The notes under the pieces: model-generated | Told to the model about the DNA's origin: nothing | Databases searched by the model: none | The model's input: the letters and a program-made list of their open reading frames with translations, nothing else | Translations under genes and position numbers: made by a program | Shown: one piece after another, positions 1 to 5,713 of the stretch | How the letters are laid out: the number at the start of each line of letters is the position of its first letter | How positions within the stretch are numbered: the first letter of the stretch is position 1 | Assembly (NCBI GenBank): GCA_002501855.1 | Contig: DAOM01000279.1 | Span: 1-6,993, forward strand | DNA from: Candidatus Nitrosopolaris nunavutensis | GTDB lineage: Archaea > Thermoproteota > Nitrososphaeria > Nitrososphaerales > Nitrososphaeraceae | DNA length: 6,993 nt | Direction: 5' to 3'

Positions 1-138
1 CAGTCGCCCATCAGAAGACAAAAGAGTTCCGACTTTGAATGTGAAGATATTTGAAGGGCTTTTAGACACGGATAGCTGACGCCAATTTACATCTGTCTCT
101 CTACATTCAGTATCTGTACTATCTCTCGGGTAACTGCT
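1..138. other. Unassigned edge sequence, possible partial ORF
   Basis: Two frames are open at the window edge. On the plus strand, positions 2-79 read 25 codons to a TGA and could be the C-terminus of a gene entering from the left. On the minus strand, a frame is open from just below the TGA at 139-141 to position 1 (46 codons) with no ATG start. The two overlap, so at most one is real. I recognise neither, and both could be decayed sequence associated with the UspA relic. Confidence 0.2.
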
Positions 139-176
139 TCAGATAGTCTATCTTTTTCTGTTTGTATGCCTGTTGT

Positions 177-250
177 CTACATAGACAATTCTGAGCCATC
201 TATTGGAGCCAAAATTTTGGAGAACTTCTTGTCTTCTGCCTGATACGTAA
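177..250 (-). pseudogene. UspA (universal stress protein) N-terminal relic
   Basis: Read on the minus strand from about 250 down to the stop at 177-179, the frame gives KKFSKILAPIDGSELSM and then TAG. The K-I-L-x-P-I-D-G-S-E-x-S-M pattern is the first beta strand and nucleotide-binding Asp loop of the universal stress protein family, whose members run to about 140-150 residues. Only about 20 residues remain. There is no ATG in front, and after the TAG the same frame (down to a stop at 87-89) no longer resembles UspA. This is best read as a dead N-terminal fragment. UspA genes are common neighbours of CBS-domain genes, which fits the live CBS gene starting at 358. The identity rests on one short motif. 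Confidence 0.5.
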
Positions 251-255
251 ATATA

Positions 256-303
256 TTATTCGAATAACAGGTTTTTAAAAAGTCCGAATGCAGTGCATTG
301 CAC
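256..303. promoter_or_regulatory. Two palindromes upstream of the CBS operon, candidate operators
   Basis: TTATTCGAATAA at 256-267 is a perfect 12-bp palindrome. GTGCATTGCAC at 293-303 is a 5-1-5 palindrome. Both lie just upstream of the TATA box at 316-324, where archaeal activators or TFB-proximal regulators usually bind. Short palindromes arise by chance in AT-rich DNA, so the first alone is weak. The second contains G and C and sits 12 bp from the TATA box, which makes it the better candidate. Confidence 0.3.
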
Positions 304-315
304 AATATTCCAATC

Positions 316-324
316 TATAATATA
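316..324 (+). promoter_or_regulatory. TATA box for the CBS operon
   Basis: TATAATATA lies 33 bp upstream of the ATG at 358. Transcription would be expected to begin about 25 bp downstream of the box, near 345-350, leaving a leader of about 10 nt. An AGGG at 347-350 could serve as a weak Shine-Dalgarno if it is transcribed. The placement supports the 358 start. Confidence 0.55.
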
Positions 325-357
325 CCATTATTTACATAGCAATATCAGGGAAATGAG

Positions 358-870
358 ATGAGTAGTATAGAAACCCTTTCAGTATCTAGTTTTATGACTA
401 GAGATGTAAAAACGGAAAAAGAAGACCAAAATGTTCTAACAGCTTGTAGAATAATGCATGAAAATAATATTGGAAGTGTTATTATTGTAAAGAAAGACGA
501 CAAAAATAATATCAAACCAGTTGGTATAATCACAGAAAGAGATGTTGTACGCCTGTTAGGATCGTTAAATCCATCCTTGTTACAGACTCCACTACGTGAC
601 ATAATGAGTAAACCATTGATTAATGTCTCAATAAATAGTTCCGTTAGAGACGCAATCCAAACCATGCAGCAAAAGAATATTCGCCGACTTGTAATATCTG
701 ATGGTGAAAGGATGATTGGTATAATCACAGCTAAGGACGTATTCAGAGCAATAATGAATAATCAAGATCTTATACCTAGTTTGCTAGGTGATAAACTGCT
801 AATAGAAGATAAAACAATATATGACCAATTTGGTCAGGATTGGTTTTCGGATATTTTACAGAAACCATAA
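358..870 (+). CDS. Two-CBS-domain (Bateman module) regulatory protein
   Basis: This 170-residue soluble protein is almost entirely one Bateman module. CBS repeat 1 covers about residues 8-67 and repeat 2 about 78-132. Each ends in the family's nucleotide-contact motif G-h-h-T-x-x-D: G56-I-I-T-E-R-D62 and G121-I-I-T-A-K-D127. Paired CBS domains of this type bind adenine nucleotides (AMP, ADP, ATP or S-adenosylmethionine) and usually report energy state to a partner protein. No enzyme or DNA-binding domain is attached; the 38-residue tail (133-170) has no motif I know. ATG 358 is preferred because it lies at the expected distance from the TATA box and the ATG at 353 stops at once. The next CBS gene follows after about 90 nt with no clear terminator, so the two are probably co-transcribed. 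The target is unknown. Confidence 0.9.
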   Translation: MSSIETLSVSSFMTRDVKTEKEDQNVLTACRIMHENNIGSVIIVKKDDKNNIKPVGIITERDVVRLLGSLNPSLLQTPLRDIMSKPLINVSINSSVRDAIQTMQQKNIRRLVISDGERMIGIITAKDVFRAIMNNQDLIPSLLGDKLLIEDKTIYDQFGQDWFSDILQKP

Positions 871-951
871 GCAAACAAAGGGGGTAGTAGTATTAGTAAA
901 AAAAACAATCAACGATTAATTAAGATGGGGCGGTAATAACAATAGTGATTT

Positions 952-955
952 GGAG
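952..955 (+). promoter_or_regulatory. Shine-Dalgarno GGAG that fixes the start at 962
   Basis: GGAG at 952-955 lies 6 nt before ATG 962. The longer reading would start at TTG 950, which overlaps this site and cannot use it. The ATG is therefore the better start. As an internal gene of an operon, it would be expected to need such a site. Confidence 0.6.
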
Positions 956-961
956 TTTTGT

Positions 962-1921
962 ATGAACCACCTACTAGATATTCAAATAAAAGACGCAGCT
1001 CCCCATATCTTTAGACGGCCATTTTTGTTTGTTGAACCAAATACACGAATGCTGCAAATAGCAACCTTTCTTGCAATAGGCCCTGAAATCCATATTGATG
1101 GATTAATAGTAATCGATGATAAAGTACAAAGAGGAAGCCCCATAGGTAGGATTAGTAGTAAACATATTATTTCTATCATTTTAGACTTTGGCTATCCAGA
1201 CTGGTTGCAAAAAAACGCATCACAAATAATGGATAGCTTTGTAATGCCTTTAGAAATGGATTCTCCTCTGAAAAGAGCATTGGAAGTCTTTGAGACAACA
1301 CGGTTTGCTTTTATTCCCATACTAGCAAAAAAGGAAGAAAGGTTAGAGGACGAAGAAGGCGATTCATTAATAGTAGTAACAGCATCACTTGCAATACGAG
1401 ATATTCTACCGCTAATTGCAAAAGCTAATCTTAGCACACCAATAAAGGAACTCTCTTCTCAATTAATATCCGTAGATAGTAAGACTAGCGTCAGGGATGC
1501 ATTAGACTATATGCTGAATAAAGGTATTAGAAATATCGGAATAAAGGAAGAACTCTTTGCTCATGATGATAGTGGCGGTGTTAGTGGTACCGAAAGTAGT
1601 AGAAAATCCAGATTGCCTCATGTTATAAATGATAGAAAGATACTCGAGTTTCTATTGAGTCATAATGGAAGGGAAGTTTTGCGCAAGAATGGGATTGCAG
1701 GCTTAGCAGACATCAATATCAATAATAACTTGGATATCATTTCCCCAACTACTGTTAAATCCAATACTACTGTAAGTAGCGCGGCAGAACTTTTGATGGA
1801 TGTTCACAATCCATGCTTGATCTTGGAAGGCAATGAAAAAGAAGAAGAGCATAATTATATAGTCACCCCGTGGGACATTGTGATGAAAACACTAAAGTCA
1901 GATCATATTGTTGGCGGCTGA
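962..1921 (+). CDS. Four-repeat divergent CBS-domain protein
   Basis: From ATG 962 the protein has 319 residues (323 if TTG 950 is used). It can be divided into four CBS-like repeats: about 9-74 (ending G62-R-I-S-S-K-H), 86-152 (ending I-V-V-T-A-S-L-A-I-R-D147), 158-232 and 250-311 (ending Y-I-V-T-P-W-D305). Repeat 3 carries a Ser/Gly/Lys-rich insertion at about 202-217, and repeat 2 an acidic insertion near 124-134. The nucleotide motifs are much less regular than in the upstream gene, so some sites may not bind ligand. Two tandem Bateman modules often fold into a disc. The acidic stretch E292-K-E-E-E lies in repeat 4. It probably forms an operon with the two-CBS gene at 358, and the two may assemble together, but that is inference. 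No catalytic domain is present. The repeat boundaries are my own reading. Confidence 0.8.
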   Translation: MNHLLDIQIKDAAPHIFRRPFLFVEPNTRMLQIATFLAIGPEIHIDGLIVIDDKVQRGSPIGRISSKHIISIILDFGYPDWLQKNASQIMDSFVMPLEMDSPLKRALEVFETTRFAFIPILAKKEERLEDEEGDSLIVVTASLAIRDILPLIAKANLSTPIKELSSQLISVDSKTSVRDALDYMLNKGIRNIGIKEELFAHDDSGGVSGTESSRKSRLPHVINDRKILEFLLSHNGREVLRKNGIAGLADININNNLDIISPTTVKSNTTVSSAAELLMDVHNPCLILEGNEKEEEHNYIVTPWDIVMKTLKSDHIVGG

Positions 1922-1947
1922 GCAACACACTCAATTTGATATAATGT

Positions 1948-2046
1948 TTATAATTCTATCTGACAAAAATTATAATCCCTAAAGTTTGGAAAGTCTTTCT
2001 TTGACTGTACATATATTAGATATCATTGTAGTTTTGGTTGTTTGAT
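1948..2046. terminator. AT-rich inverted repeat and T-rich tracts between convergent genes
   Basis: TTATAATT (1948-1955) and AATTATAA (1968-1975) form an 8-bp perfect inverted repeat with a 12-nt loop, starting 27 nt after the CBS operon stop. It is followed by CTTTCTTT near 1995-2002 and a T-rich run at 2031-2043. Read on the minus strand, the repeat arm is followed by a run of five T, so it could also end the phaC operon. Archaeal termination depends mainly on T-rich tracts, which suits the convergent arrangement. The stem is all A/T and would be weak. Confidence 0.4.
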
Positions 2047-2047
2047 C

Positions 2048-2512
2048 TCATGTCATATTCCTAATTCTTTTTCTTTCAGAATACATATGCACACCTACAA
2101 TTACAATAATAATAACAATAAAAGGGACCACCATCATATCAATAAAAAAATCAGTGGGAAGCCTGCATGCTAATGATGACACAATTATTATTGCAGCAAC
2201 AAACATAACCCCAAACCCCGTTGATGTTGCTATAGCTGCCTCTATACTACGATGTATAAGAGCTAACACTGACGATATAGAGAATAGAATAATTATTATG
2301 CCACCAACCATGACTACTCCAATCTGAGCATGTTGTGCCAATAGGTTGAAACCAAATGAGCATTTTTTAGTATCGAGAGCAAAAATTGTCGAAGCAGGGA
2401 CCTGCGCTGCTATAGCAAAGAAAATAAATACTGAACCTATGATTCCAGCATTAACCGCGAGTATGGGGTAATTAACTGCGGATTTATGTGAATTATTATT
2501 GTGGGTTGACAA
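2048..2512 (-). CDS. Four-helix membrane protein in the phaC operon, unknown function
   Basis: The product has 154 residues and four hydrophobic segments at about 17-39, 62-86, 92-115 and 124-143. The basic tail S-E-R-K-R-I-R suggests a cytoplasmic C-terminus, so the N-terminus would also be inside. That would put loops 40-61 and 116-123 outside, each with one cysteine (C51 and C116), possibly a disulfide. The start is TTG at 2510-2512: the frame is closed by a TGA 27 nt upstream, and no other start would keep helix 1. It begins 10 nt after the phaC stop, so the two are almost certainly co-transcribed and perhaps translationally coupled. I do not recognise the family. It does not look like PhaE, PhaR or a phasin, which are soluble or amphipathic. 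A membrane role linked to PHA granules is only suggested by position. Confidence 0.75.
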   Translation of the reverse strand: MSTHNNNSHKSAVNYPILAVNAGIIGSVFIFFAIAAQVPASTIFALDTKKCSFGFNLLAQHAQIGVVMVGGIIIILFSISSVLALIHRSIEAAIATSTGFGVMFVAAIIIVSSLACRLPTDFFIDMMVVPFIVIIIVIVGVHMYSERKRIRNMT

Positions 2513-2522
2513 GTTAGTTCGT

Positions 2523-3881
2523 CTACGATCGCTCTCTCAACCAATCGCCTACTTTCGGCCAGACCTCTTGATGAGCACGCTGTCCTATTATCAGGCCAAC
2601 ATGTCCTGACTGAAATTCAATAGCACTCTTATCAACACTTCCAACTGCATTGTTTAGGGCAATACTCGAAGGTGCGGCCACTAAATCATCTCTTTGCGCT
2701 ACTACATTTAGAAATGGCATATTAATATCCTTCAGGTTGACAACGGCCCCATCTACCATCATTTTATTTCTGATAAACAGGTTCTGTTGATAACAATACT
2801 TTACAAATTCTCTATATATTTCACCTATTATAGGAGGGCTATCATATAGCCACGTTTCTGTGGCAAGAAATTCCATTATGGATTCTAGGCCATGCGATTG
2901 TTCAAAAAAGTGAGGATACTTATAGCTATATTCTACTGGATTTCTGAGAGCAAAGGCTTCATTTAATAGTGTACTAGGTACGTTTCCAAATGCATTCAAA
3001 AGGGTATCCACCTCCATGCCCTTGGTCCAAACGCTTAACAATGTATCATCAAGGCTAGAATCTCCAGGGGTGGCAATTGTTATTACATTCTTAACCTTCT
3101 CTGGATGTAGTGCAGCATAAATAAGAACTAGGTTGCCACCCCAACAATAGCCAAACAAAGATACCTTATCTGATTTAGTAATCTCTCTTATCAGATCAAC
3201 AGATCTATCCATATAGCTATTTACAAAGTGACCTATAGTCAAATCCTTGTCATAAGCAGAAGGGGTACCCCAATCTGTAGCAAAAACATCAAACCCTTGC
3301 CTTAGCAAATTTCCTACTACACTTATTTCTGGAAGAAGATCAAGTATGTAGTGCCTATTTATGAAAGCATAGACTATTAACAGAGGTGTTGTTGGGTGTA
3401 TTCTATCGTTGTTCTTATCTCCTTCTCTAGTTCTATCATAATAATAACGGAATAAAGAGTATTTCTCCAAGTTAGTAATCTTATATGAAGGCGTTCTCCA
3501 TAGTGTATCTCTTAATGGTTCTACAAAATCGTTATCCCATACCGACCATAGATTACATAGGTGTTGATATATCTTCCCAAAGCCTGTGACCTTAGCCAGA
3601 TTTGAATAGCTAGCAACGACATTTGAAAGCATGGTGATGAAATTATCATCTCTGAATTTTGTGTTAAATATATTGCCAATTTTCTTTCTTATGATTTTCT
3701 CGAGCTCTGCCAAGTCTTTTGAAGTATTATCTTCTTTGAAGAGTATATTCAAGTAAACTGAATAAGCCTCGACGAATGCTTCATAAAGTTTCCAATTAAA
3801 TCTTGATGAGTTTAGCAATACTCCATTCAAAGCATCTCGTATCTCTATTGCAGTACTAGAATCAAAGACGTCCTTTGCCAT
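2523..3881 (-). CDS. phaC: Poly(3-hydroxyalkanoate) synthase, class III/archaeal-type catalytic subunit
   Basis: PhaC polymerises hydroxyacyl-CoA into polyhydroxyalkanoate storage polyester, releasing CoA, at the granule surface. The 452-residue product has an alpha/beta-hydrolase core from about residue 130. H-P-T-T-P-L-L-I-V-Y-A-F-I-N-R (162-176) is the usual opening of the class III core. The lipase-like box is G244-Y-C-W-G-G249 with the nucleophile Cys246, the catalytic Asp is probably D398 (R-D-D-L-V), and the catalytic His is H427 (S-G-H-V-G). Class III PhaC is about 355 residues, so this protein carries roughly 100 extra N-terminal residues, predicted helical. Class III enzymes need a PhaE partner, and none is in this window. 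ATG 3881 is the first start. It leads a minus-strand unit with the membrane protein at 2512. Catalytic assignments follow the family; substrate range cannot be read from the sequence. Confidence 0.92.
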   Translation of the reverse strand: MAKDVFDSSTAIEIRDALNGVLLNSSRFNWKLYEAFVEAYSVYLNILFKEDNTSKDLAELEKIIRKKIGNIFNTKFRDDNFITMLSNVVASYSNLAKVTGFGKIYQHLCNLWSVWDNDFVEPLRDTLWRTPSYKITNLEKYSLFRYYYDRTREGDKNNDRIHPTTPLLIVYAFINRHYILDLLPEISVVGNLLRQGFDVFATDWGTPSAYDKDLTIGHFVNSYMDRSVDLIREITKSDKVSLFGYCWGGNLVLIYAALHPEKVKNVITIATPGDSSLDDTLLSVWTKGMEVDTLLNAFGNVPSTLLNEAFALRNPVEYSYKYPHFFEQSHGLESIMEFLATETWLYDSPPIIGEIYREFVKYCYQQNLFIRNKMMVDGAVVNLKDINMPFLNVVAQRDDLVAAPSSIALNNAVGSVDKSAIEFQSGHVGLIIGQRAHQEVWPKVGDWLRERS

Positions 3882-4299
3882 TTGGACATCTAGTAGACTA
3901 TTATGTTATTTGAACGTTAAACTTAAAATATCTTCCATCTAATTCGTCATGTTGTGATTCTTTTGAATTTGGCTTAGTGGTCAAGTTCAAAGCACAGATG
4001 CAAAATTACACGTTGGTCTTCTCTTTACAGCCCGAATAGGTATTTTGATCTCCTGTTTCTATTATAAAGCCCTTGCTACTCATGAAAGCGGAGACCAGAC
4101 TCGGACAATTTCAGGCAGATGGTAACTAGCCCTTGAAATAACAACACACTCTCTTCATATGCCATCTCTAAGTGCATCATTTAGAAATCCTTGGGAATAA
4201 TCTACTTGTATGTTAAACAAAAACGACGCGGTTTAATTGCTCCTAACATTGTCTAACACCTATAGATTATTATTCGAAAATGAATGTAAAATAGCTCGA
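3882..4299. other. Gene-free divergent region
   Basis: This stretch of about 420 bp lies between the divergent phaC and phosphoribosyltransferase genes. I see no ORF of convincing length on either strand, no tRNA-like cloverleaf and no recognisable protein relic. The longest ATG-led reading I noticed on the plus strand is 15 codons (from 4082). It must contain both promoters. A loose TATA-like CTATAGATTATTA at 4260-4272 could serve the gene starting at 4300. Confidence 0.5.
3922..3931 (-). promoter_or_regulatory. Possible TATA box for the phaC operon
   Basis: On the minus strand ATATTTTAAG lies about 40 bp upstream of the phaC ATG. This would give a start site near 3897-3900 and a leader of under 20 nt. 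The match is loose, and a second A/T stretch at 3898-3904 is closer, so the assignment is tentative. Confidence 0.3.
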
Positions 4300-4962
4300 G
4301 TGATTATATTTAAACATAGAGAAGATGCGGCCAAAAGACTTGTTGATAGATTGAAGTTATTGGTAGAGAAATCTGCTAATGAACTCATCATCTTAGCTAT
4401 TCCTAGAGGTGGAGTGGTTATTGGAGATGTAGTGGCATCCAGTCTTGGGGCTAAATTAGATATTGTTGTATCACGGAAGATAGGAGCACCTTACAATTCT
4501 GAGCTTGCGATAGGTGCGGTAATGTCTGATGGTAGATTCTTTCCGAATGAAGATGTAATTAACATGCTAAATGTATCACAAGAGTATGTTCATGAACAGA
4601 TATCTGTCCAAAAAAAGGAGATAGAACGTCGTTTAATGAGATTTAGAGGAAGTAAACAATATCACTTACATGATAAAACCATAATATTAGTTGATGATGG
4701 TATAGCTACTGGTGCAACAATGTTTGCTGTTATACAATGGTTAGGAAACCAAAAACCAAAAAGACTGATAGTTGCAGTTCCCGTGGCACCAAAAGATACA
4801 TTTGATAAGCTTAAAGAAGATCAAAAAGTAGACGATGTGGTTGTTTTACAGTCAGCATTAGTATTTTCCGCTGTTGGAGCATTTTATGAAGACTTTTCTC
4901 AAGTTAGTGATGAGCAGGTAGTAGAGATAATGAACAAGTACAGATACAAGAAGGGTTTGTGA
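4300..4962 (+). CDS. Predicted phosphoribosyltransferase (COG1926 type)
   Basis: Counting from GTG 4300 the protein has 220 residues, close to the usual length of this family. It shows the type I phosphoribosyltransferase PRPP-binding loop V131-D-D-G-I-A-T-G-A-T140 after a hydrophobic strand, the N-terminal A-I-P-R-G-G-V motif (33-39), and S-R-K-I-G-A-P-Y-N-S-E-L-A-I-G (58-72). Together these match the group annotated as predicted phosphoribosyltransferases rather than apt, pyrE or hpt enzymes. The true substrate of the group is not established. The frame can be opened further to TTG 4237, but the family's opening I-F-x-x-R-E-D-A comes right after GTG 4300 and the extra 21 residues match nothing, so I prefer GTG 4300. 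I see no Shine-Dalgarno there, so the start is the least certain point. It is transcribed alone, with a T-rich terminator after the stop. Confidence 0.85.
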   Translation: MIIFKHREDAAKRLVDRLKLLVEKSANELIILAIPRGGVVIGDVVASSLGAKLDIVVSRKIGAPYNSELAIGAVMSDGRFFPNEDVINMLNVSQEYVHEQISVQKKEIERRLMRFRGSKQYHLHDKTIILVDDGIATGATMFAVIQWLGNQKPKRLIVAVPVAPKDTFDKLKEDQKVDDVVVLQSALVFSAVGAFYEDFSQVSDEQVVEIMNKYRYKKGL

Positions 4963-4989
4963 TTGTTGTGTAGGTGTGTGTTTTTTCGT
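4963..4989 (+). terminator. T-rich terminator of the phosphoribosyltransferase gene
   Basis: A G/T-only stretch leads into six consecutive T at 4981-4986, starting 18 nt after the stop codon. Archaeal RNA polymerase terminates at such T tracts without a stable hairpin. Placement directly after a single gene supports the call. Confidence 0.5.
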
Positions 4990-4993
4990 TAGT

Positions 4994-5005
4994 TTGGTAT
5001 ACCAA
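4994..5005. repeat. Perfect 12-bp palindrome TTGGTATACCAA
   Basis: TTGGTATACCAA reads the same on both strands. It lies 8 nt after the T6 tract and 24 nt before the dead rtcB start. It could be an old operator of rtcB or a short terminator hairpin with a 4-bp stem. Function is inferred only from position. Confidence 0.35.
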
Positions 5006-5028
5006 GAGGCTTTTATGCTAGTTAGAAA

Positions 5029-5316
5029 ATGAATGCCACCAATACTACTACTCAGTTCGTCACGAAGAGAAGTAAGCTTCCCATCTAAAAAGTTAGTAAA
5101 TTTGAATTTATGGTAAAAAGACTAGGAAATAGAGATGAGCTTCCTTTGAGGATTTATATCAACGAGTATCTCAAATTTGGCTGCAGAAGGTACTAAAGAT
5201 CACGCAATCAATGTCTCTACTCTACCAGGGTCAAAAGTGCAGGAGTAATTAGTCCACGATGCGTAGGATATGATATTAATTGCGGTATAAAATTAATCCA
5301 GACTAGAGACTTATAA
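5029..5316 (+). pseudogene. rtcB: RtcB (RNA-splicing ligase) N-terminal pseudogene
   Basis: RtcB joins RNA 2',3'-cyclic phosphate or 3'-phosphate ends to 5'-OH ends in tRNA splicing and is about 480 residues in full. Here only pieces of its first 100 or so residues survive. ATG 5029 opens a frame containing K-L-P-I, then an in-frame TAA at 5086-5088, then K-V-S-K-F-E-F and L-P-L-R-I-Y-I-N-E-Y-L (about 5140-5172). The match then moves to the +1 frame for D-H-A-I-N-V-S-T-L-P-G (5198-5230). It next skips the family's conserved MPDAH...GYGFPIGG block and resumes from 5242 with G-V-I-S-P-R-C-V-G-Y-D-I-N-C-G-I-K-L. The D and C of G-Y-D-I-N-C-G are metal ligands in RtcB. The frame ends at TAA 5314-5316. 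One nonsense mutation, at least one frameshift and one deletion make it dead. Confidence 0.85.
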
Positions 5317-5320
5317 TATA
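5311..5320 (+). promoter_or_regulatory. TATA box for the small-gene operon
   Basis: TTATAATATA ends 21 bp before the ATG at 5342, a spacing expected for a leaderless or nearly leaderless archaeal transcript. It overlaps the last codons of the rtcB relic, so the promoter probably took shape from or was joined to decayed sequence. Confidence 0.6.
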
Positions 5321-5341
5321 CACATTAAAGAATAGCATAGT

Positions 5342-5503
5342 ATGTCATCACATCAACGACAAGTAGCCGATATAGAAAGGCAGTCAGTGCTTATAAGGAT
5401 CAATCTTTACAAGCAGATGAAAGAGCAGCTGCTTTCTCAAATGAAACTGTACCAGAGACTAGGAAAAGAAGAACTGGCAAAATTAATTTCTGAATCGATT
5501 TAA
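5342..5503 (+). CDS. Small helical protein, 53 residues, unknown function
   Basis: The ORF from ATG 5342 to TAA 5503 encodes 53 residues rich in Gln, Lys, Glu, Arg and Leu. It has no prolines and only one Gly, so it is predicted to be almost all alpha-helical, possibly coiled-coil (for example K-Q-M-K-E-Q-L-L-S-Q-M-K-L at 24-36). It has no membrane segment, no cysteine and no motif I recognise. Support comes from the TATA box placed about 25 bp upstream and from the second small ORF with its own Shine-Dalgarno starting 17 nt after the stop. It lies between relics of rtcB and a glycosyltransferase but shows no internal stop or frameshift. It could be a small regulatory or RNA-binding protein, or a chance ORF. 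Homologues in related genomes would decide. Confidence 0.55.
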   Translation: MSSHQRQVADIERQSVLIRINLYKQMKEQLLSQMKLYQRLGKEELAKLISESI

Positions 5504-5508
5504 TTACT

Positions 5509-5514
5509 AAGGAG
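5509..5514 (+). promoter_or_regulatory. Strong Shine-Dalgarno AAGGAG
   Basis: AAGGAG lies 5 nt before ATG 5520 and just after the stop of the 53-codon gene. It is the best ribosome binding site in the window. Shine-Dalgarno sites in these archaea mark internal operon genes, so this supports translation of the 37-codon ORF. Confidence 0.55.
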
Positions 5515-5519
5515 CAATA

Positions 5520-5633
5520 ATGATTAAACTATACAGAACACTTGTCCAGCGTCGTGGGATTTCTAGGCGTGGTTGGCTTTTAATTTATCATGGAAAAGTT
5601 AGAAATTTAATTTTCAGGTGCTTCATTCCTTAA
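5520..5633 (+). CDS. Small basic protein, 37 residues, unknown function
   Basis: The ORF from ATG 5520 to TAA 5633 encodes 37 residues with about nine Arg or Lys, including R-R-G-I-S-R-R-G-W (11-19), and no acidic residue. The C-terminal half alternates hydrophobic and basic residues (W-L-L-I-Y-H, then N-L-I-F-R-C-F-I-P). This composition would suit nucleic-acid or membrane-surface binding, but no family is recognised. It follows the 53-codon gene by 16 nt and has an AAGGAG site at the right distance, so it is probably co-translated from the same message. It could instead be the truncated start of a longer lost gene, given the decayed surroundings. Coding status rests mainly on the ribosome binding site. 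Confidence 0.4.
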   Translation: MIKLYRTLVQRRGISRRGWLLIYHGKVRNLIFRCFIP

Positions 5634-5713
5634 TCTGAACAATCCTGTCAAAGTAATAGATAAGCGTTAGAAGTATATAATATTAATAGATAGATATAGT
5701 TCAGCGTATAAAA

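Noticed and set aside
345..728. A 127-codon hydrophobic minus-strand ORF.
   Set aside because: It is antisense to the two-CBS gene, whose plus frame shows two full CBS motifs. Its hydrophobic look comes from the antisense of Asp/Glu/Lys/Asn-rich codons.
982..1437. Two minus-strand ORFs of 65 and 81 codons.
   Set aside because: Both lie antisense within the four-CBS gene and have no motifs of their own.
3971..3995. GGCTTAGTGGTCAAG resembles the D-arm of a tRNA.
   Set aside because: No T-arm GGTTCRAAYCC, anticodon arm or acceptor stem can be formed around it.
4082..4129. A 15-codon ATG-led ORF in the gene-free stretch.
   Set aside because: It is too short, has no Shine-Dalgarno, no promoter at a good distance and no recognisable sequence.
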